From Halolactibacillus sp051746745 (GTDB lineage Bacteria > Bacillota > Bacilli > Bacillales > Amphibacillaceae), in the NCBI GenBank assembly GCA_051746745.1, contig JBNJFJ010000096.1, positions 1 through 7,546 of the forward strand: 7,546 nucleotides of DNA. Direction: 5' to 3'. Shown piece by piece: positions 4,776-7,546 of the stretch. Both the position numbers and the translations under genes were made by a program. Under the pieces are notes generated by a model. It was not told the origin of the DNA. It did not search any database and saw only the letters and a list, made by a program, of their open reading frames with translations. Each line of letters starts with the position of its first letter. The stretch's first letter is position 1.

Positions 4776-6428
4776 TTAAGCGCTACGTGAACGCATTGCT
4801 TCCGTTACCGTTGGATACATGATGACCGAAGAATCATGACAAAACTGTTTTGCCTTAAGTAATGCCTGTGGTTGGTCACTGACTTCCGCTAACAATAACG
4901 TCATCCCTTCTGCTTCACAACGCTTCTTAATGGATACGAGGGATTGATACGCTGTCGCATCCATATGCGGGACGTGTGTCAGTTTTAAGATTAAAACCTT
5001 TGTATCCGTATGCAGTTCATTTAACACATCTAAAAACGCCTGGGCCACGCCAAAAAAGAGCGGGCCGGTAATCTCGTAGACGACCGTATCTTTATTTAAG
5101 GAGGTCGGTAACGTCTCCGTCGTTTCATCCGCATCTGTTTCAAAGTAGTGATGGGTTACTTGTTGAAAATCGGTACTTTGAATCATTCGCTTCACAAAGA
5201 GTACCATCGCAAAAATCATGCCCACTTCAATTGCGATAATCAAATCAAACATGACTGTCATTGAAAAGGTAAGCACCAACACAAGCGCGTCACTTTTCGT
5301 TGATGAAAGAATCGCCTTAAATGAACGCCACTCGCTCATATTGTAACTAACGACGACTAAGATTGCCGCTAATGTCGCCATCGGAATTAATTTCGCCAGT
5401 GGCATAAAGACGAGCATCATCACGAGTAACACGACCGCATGGACCATACCAGCAATCGGCGTTCTCCCACCATTATTAATATTGGCCGCTGTTCTTGCGA
5501 TGGCCCCTGTGGCCGGGATACCGCCAAACAAAGCGGAACCGATATTGGCTATGCCTTGTGCGATTAATTCCATATTGGATTGGTGTTTCTTCCCAATCAT
5601 CCCGTCAGCGACCACCGCTGATAGTAAAGACTCCACGCTTGCCAAAAAGGCAATCATTAACGCCGGTCGGATCAGCGCACCGATTGTTGCCAGTGATAAA
5701 TCAAACGACGAAAAATCAACAAATGAGATTTGGCGCGAAATATCCCCAAACTCACTCCCAATCGTCTTAACAGGTAAATCAAACAATTGTACGATCGATG
5801 TCGCAACAATTAATGCGATCAGTGAGCCTGGCACCTTTTTCGTTACTTTCGGCCATAGTGTGATAATCAACAGTGATACCATACCGACAAGTAAGGTTGT
5901 CACATCAAGTGAGTCGACATGGCTGATATAAGCCCTCCACTTCGGTATAAATTCAGATGGTACTTCAGTTAAATCAAGACCGAGAAAGTCTTTGACTTGA
6001 GTAGAAAGTAATACGACCGCAATACCGCTCGTAAATCCTGTCACTATAGGGTAAGGAATGTACTGAATGACCCCGCCTAATTTAATGAGACCAAACACAA
6101 TCATAAAAACCCCAGCCATAAGGGTCGCAATCGTCAAACCCTCGAGGCCGTAATCAGCAATAATACCAAAGACAATAATCACAAAGGCACCCGTTGGTCC
6201 ACCGATTTGAACCCGGCTACCACCTAAAAATGAAATAAGAAAGCCGGCAATAATCGCGGTGATTAACCCTTTTTCAGGCGACACCCCTGATGCAATCGCC
6301 AAAGCCACCGATAATGGTAACGCAATGATGGCCACGACAACACCGGCGATGATATCTTTTACTACTTGTTCTTTTGTTAGTTCTGTCTTTCTATGTTTTA
6401 AAATAGAGAATAATTTCGGTTTTAGCAT
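4776..6428 (-). CDS. SulP family inorganic anion transporter with STAS domain
   Basis: The product is 550 residues, the normal size of a bacterial SulP (SLC26) transporter. The membrane domain covers about residues 25-420 with 12-14 helices and has the family hallmarks: PLSVALAIASGVSPEKGL near the start, GGSRVQIGGPTGAF at 69-82, and the segment GGIPATGAIARTAANINNGG in the later half. A STAS domain follows at about 445-550, with MDATAYQSL around 489-497 at the loop before the second helix. SulP proteins carry sulfate, bicarbonate or dicarboxylates; the substrate cannot be read from this sequence and there are no sulfate assimilation genes in view. ATG at 6426-6428 is preferred; a GTG just before it at 6429-6431 is also possible, since AGGG sits at 6437-6440. 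It follows the TetR gene by 45 bases with no terminator between, so it is probably the regulated partner. Confidence 0.93.
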   Translation of the reverse strand: MLKPKLFSILKHRKTELTKEQVVKDIIAGVVVAIIALPLSVALAIASGVSPEKGLITAIIAGFLISFLGGSRVQIGGPTGAFVIIVFGIIADYGLEGLTIATLMAGVFMIVFGLIKLGGVIQYIPYPIVTGFTSGIAVVLLSTQVKDFLGLDLTEVPSEFIPKWRAYISHVDSLDVTTLLVGMVSLLIITLWPKVTKKVPGSLIALIVATSIVQLFDLPVKTIGSEFGDISRQISFVDFSSFDLSLATIGALIRPALMIAFLASVESLLSAVVADGMIGKKHQSNMELIAQGIANIGSALFGGIPATGAIARTAANINNGGRTPIAGMVHAVVLLVMMLVFMPLAKLIPMATLAAILVVVSYNMSEWRSFKAILSSTKSDALVLVLTFSMTVMFDLIIAIEVGMIFAMVLFVKRMIQSTDFQQVTHHYFETDADETTETLPTSLNKDTVVYEITGPLFFGVAQAFLDVLNELHTDTKVLILKLTHVPHMDATAYQSLVSIKKRCEAEGMTLLLAEVSDQPQALLKAKQFCHDSSVIMYPTVTEAMRSRSA

Positions 6429-6473
6429 CACAACATCCCTGATTTCTTTATTTTTTCTTTTTTAACGTGTACC

Positions 6474-7022
6474 TTAGTGCGACATACTCATCATAAACTG
6501 TTGCCAAATACCTTCATACATGTGCGACAGATCCGTTTCGGTATAAATCAGTTCACTCGATAACAAACCATGAACCAATGAGAAAAACATGACCGTTAAC
6601 GTCTCAACTTCTTCATCTGATTTATTCGTTTGTTTACTTTCACGTTTGATTAACTCTCGCACATGTTGAAATCGAGTTTGTAACCGCTCCTCTATTTGGT
6701 CCATCACAACTTGCTCCATGGCTTCAGGCGGTAAGATTAATAACCGTTTCCAAAACAAGGCACGTTTAGGGTCCTCTCTGTGGTAAGTTAAAATATCAAA
6801 AAAGACCGTTTTTAAATCTTGATCACTCGTATTCAACAAAAAGTAGCCTTCACTTTCTTTTTCAATGACCACCTTTAGTAACGTCTCTTTACTAGCAAAG
6901 TGTGCATAAATGGATGCTTTTTTAATTCCAGCATAGTCAGCCACTTCACTCATACTAAAGGCCAAACCTTTTTCCGCAAATAACTGAAAAGCGCCTGTCA
7001 TAATCACTTGCTTTGTTTCCAT
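6474..7022 (-). CDS. TetR/AcrR family transcriptional regulator
   Basis: The product is 182 residues. The N-terminal 50 residues form the TetR helix-turn-helix: GAFQLFAEKGLAFSMSEVADYAGIKKASIYAHFASKETLL, with the recognition helix around 33-43 ending in the typical [S]IYAHF and K45. Residues from about 60 onward form the helical ligand and dimer domain, whose sequence is not conserved enough to name a ligand. Start ATG at 7020-7022 is supported by GGGGGTG at 7028-7034. Its promoter carries a perfect 20-bp palindrome over the transcription start, so it very likely represses itself and, by co-transcription, the SulP gene. No divergent gene shares the operator, unlike many TetR systems. An anion or a metabolite handled by SulP may be the inducer, but this is only inference. 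Confidence 0.93.
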   Translation of the reverse strand: METKQVIMTGAFQLFAEKGLAFSMSEVADYAGIKKASIYAHFASKETLLKVVIEKESEGYFLLNTSDQDLKTVFFDILTYHREDPKRALFWKRLLILPPEAMEQVVMDQIEERLQTRFQHVRELIKRESKQTNKSDEEVETLTVMFFSLVHGLLSSELIYTETDLSHMYEGIWQQFMMSMSH

Positions 7023-7034
7023 TTTTTCACCCCC

Positions 7035-7054
7035 TGCCTACCGTTCGGTAGGCA
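7035..7054. promoter_or_regulatory. TetR-type operator: perfect 20-bp inverted repeat
   Basis: TGCCTACCG and CGGTAGGCA form perfect 9-bp arms around TT. The ACCGnnCGGT core is of the kind bound by many TetR family proteins. It lies between the -10 box and the TetR ribosome binding site, over the predicted start of transcription, the expected place for autorepression. Confidence 0.9.
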
Positions 7055-7059
7055 ATGCT

Positions 7060-7088
7060 ATTTTAAACCTTTTGATAGATAATGACAA
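7060..7088 (-). promoter_or_regulatory. Sigma-A-like promoter of the TetR-SulP operon
   Basis: On the minus strand TTGTCA (7083-7088) and TAAAAT (7060-7065) are 17 bp apart, both one mismatch from consensus. Transcription would start near 7053, inside the palindrome at 7035-7054. Confidence 0.75.
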
Positions 7089-7092
7089 CCCC

Positions 7093-7169
7093 AAAAGAAC
7101 AAACGTAAAAAATAAAGAAGAAGGAAAAGTAAAAAGAACAGGCAAAATGAAAGAAAAAAATCAAAAAAG
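7093..7169. other. Purine-rich spacer between the GH43 gene and the TetR promoter
   Basis: By my count 67 of 77 bases on the plus strand are A or G, mostly A. There is no credible open reading frame; the only ATG start in it gives an 11-codon frame. The left end of the stretch lies directly upstream of the TetR promoter and its right end holds the T-tract (minus strand) of the terminator at 7163-7202. It may simply be AT-rich intergenic DNA. Confidence 0.5.
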
Positions 7170-7202
7170 CAGTCACGCCTGACGATTGTTTAGGCGCGAC
7201 TG
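7163..7202 (-). terminator. Rho-independent terminator of the GH43 gene
   Basis: Read on the minus strand, CAGTCGCGCCT pairs with AGGCGTGACTG (one G-U pair) across an 11-base loop, followed by a C and then six T. It lies 17 bases beyond the GH43 stop codon and isolates that gene from the TetR-SulP operon. Confidence 0.88.
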
Positions 7203-7219
7203 TTCATATTTAATAGCTA

Positions 7220-7546
7220 TTATTCTTTTACTTTAATTATTGCTGTTGCGGTTAAGTCGGTCAGTTCCACTTGATCACCCGGCGTTCCAAAGAACGGCGT
7301 CCCGTCTTCTTGCCAGAAGAGGCGCTGGATGCGGGCATGGCGATTATGATCATAGAGTGAGTTGCCTTCAATGTCTTTATATGGACGGGCATGATAGACG
7401 ATAATATCATAGCCATCTTCATCTTTACTAAAGCTGTTGTGACCAGGTCCGTATTCTTTTGTTGCTTCACTTGTCACAAAGACAGGTTCTTTAGTTTTCG
7501 TCCACACACTTGGGTCGGTTAAGTCTGCCGCTTCATCTGCGACGAG
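7220..7546 (-). CDS. Glycoside hydrolase family 43, C-terminal part (cut by window edge)
   Basis: The last 108 codons are present and the frame stays open to the window edge, so the true start lies to the right; the internal GTG near 7507 is not the start. The sequence YGPGHNSFSKDEDGYDIIVYHAR, then NRHARIQRLFWQEDGTPFFGTP, matches the end of the five-bladed beta-propeller of GH43 enzymes, particularly alpha-L-arabinofuranosidases: relatives read GPGHNSF...VYHAR...NRHTRAQ...DGTPxFG. These enzymes release arabinose from arabinan or arabinoxylan oligosaccharides by inverting hydrolysis. The catalytic acids and any signal peptide lie outside the window, so location and specificity are unknown. A strong terminator follows, so this is the last gene of its unit. 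Family 43 is quite sure; the subfamily assignment is tentative. Confidence 0.85.
   Translation of the reverse strand, partial: LVADEAADLTDPSVWTKTKEPVFVTSEATKEYGPGHNSFSKDEDGYDIIVYHARPYKDIEGNSLYDHNRHARIQRLFWQEDGTPFFGTPGDQVELTDLTATAIIKVKE

Noticed and set aside
5482..5931. Open frame of 149 codons on the plus strand
   Set aside because: It lies wholly within the well-supported SulP gene on the other strand, lacks family features and a ribosome binding site, and so is a shadow frame. The same holds for the overlapping frame at 5495-5770.
6429..6473. Possible terminator or promoter between the TetR and SulP genes
   Set aside because: The gap is A-rich on the coding strand, with no stem and no convincing -35/-10 pair, so it reads as an operon spacer.
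7261..7470. Minus-strand frame of 69 codons inside the GH43 gene
   Set aside because: It overlaps a recognisable GH43 coding frame in another phase and shows no features of its own.

Overview
The window looks like chromosomal DNA from a Firmicute of the Bacillaceae type. The signs are strong AGGAGG-like ribosome binding sites, TTG and GTG starts alongside ATG, sigma-A-like promoters, Rho-independent hairpin terminators, and a DegU-like LuxR regulator with a YneR-type HesB protein. The very acidic extracytoplasmic protein at 2899-3471 would fit a salt- or alkali-tolerant member of that group, but this is an inference and the genus cannot be fixed from this window.

Left block (1-2686, all minus strand): a compact putative operon read in the order MFS transporter, YjjP-type ThrE subunit, YjjB-type ThrE subunit, OsmC family protein (cut by the window edge). 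Each downstream ribosome binding site overlaps or lies close to the preceding stop codon. The operon has a good promoter, with a perfect 17-bp inverted repeat lying over the expected transcription start. Divergent from it is a plus-strand, single-gene unit for a membrane-anchored thioredoxin-fold protein (CxxC, very acidic). This ends at an extended bidirectional terminator shared with the convergent gene.

Middle block (3485-4744): a minus-strand LuxR/NarL-type regulator whose receiver domain keeps the phosphoacceptor Asp but has lost the other catalytic residues. Then comes a plus-strand HesB/YneR-like small protein without any cysteine, with its own promoter and a hairpin after it.

Right block (4776-7546, minus strand): a TetR regulator followed 45 bases later by a SulP anion transporter with a C-terminal STAS domain. 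They form a likely two-gene operon driven by a promoter carrying a perfect 20-bp palindromic operator, which suggests autoregulation. Beyond a purine-rich spacer and a strong terminator lies the 3' end of a glycoside hydrolase family 43 (arabinofuranosidase-like) gene that runs off the right edge.

I see no phage, IS element, CRISPR, RNA gene or clear new multi-gene system. The most interesting signals are regulatory: two well-formed operators, an OhrR-like palindrome on an operon that ends in an OsmC gene, and a degenerate receiver domain. No gap between genes exceeds 300 bases; the longest (2687-2898, 4181-4400 and 7023-7219) are described among the features.
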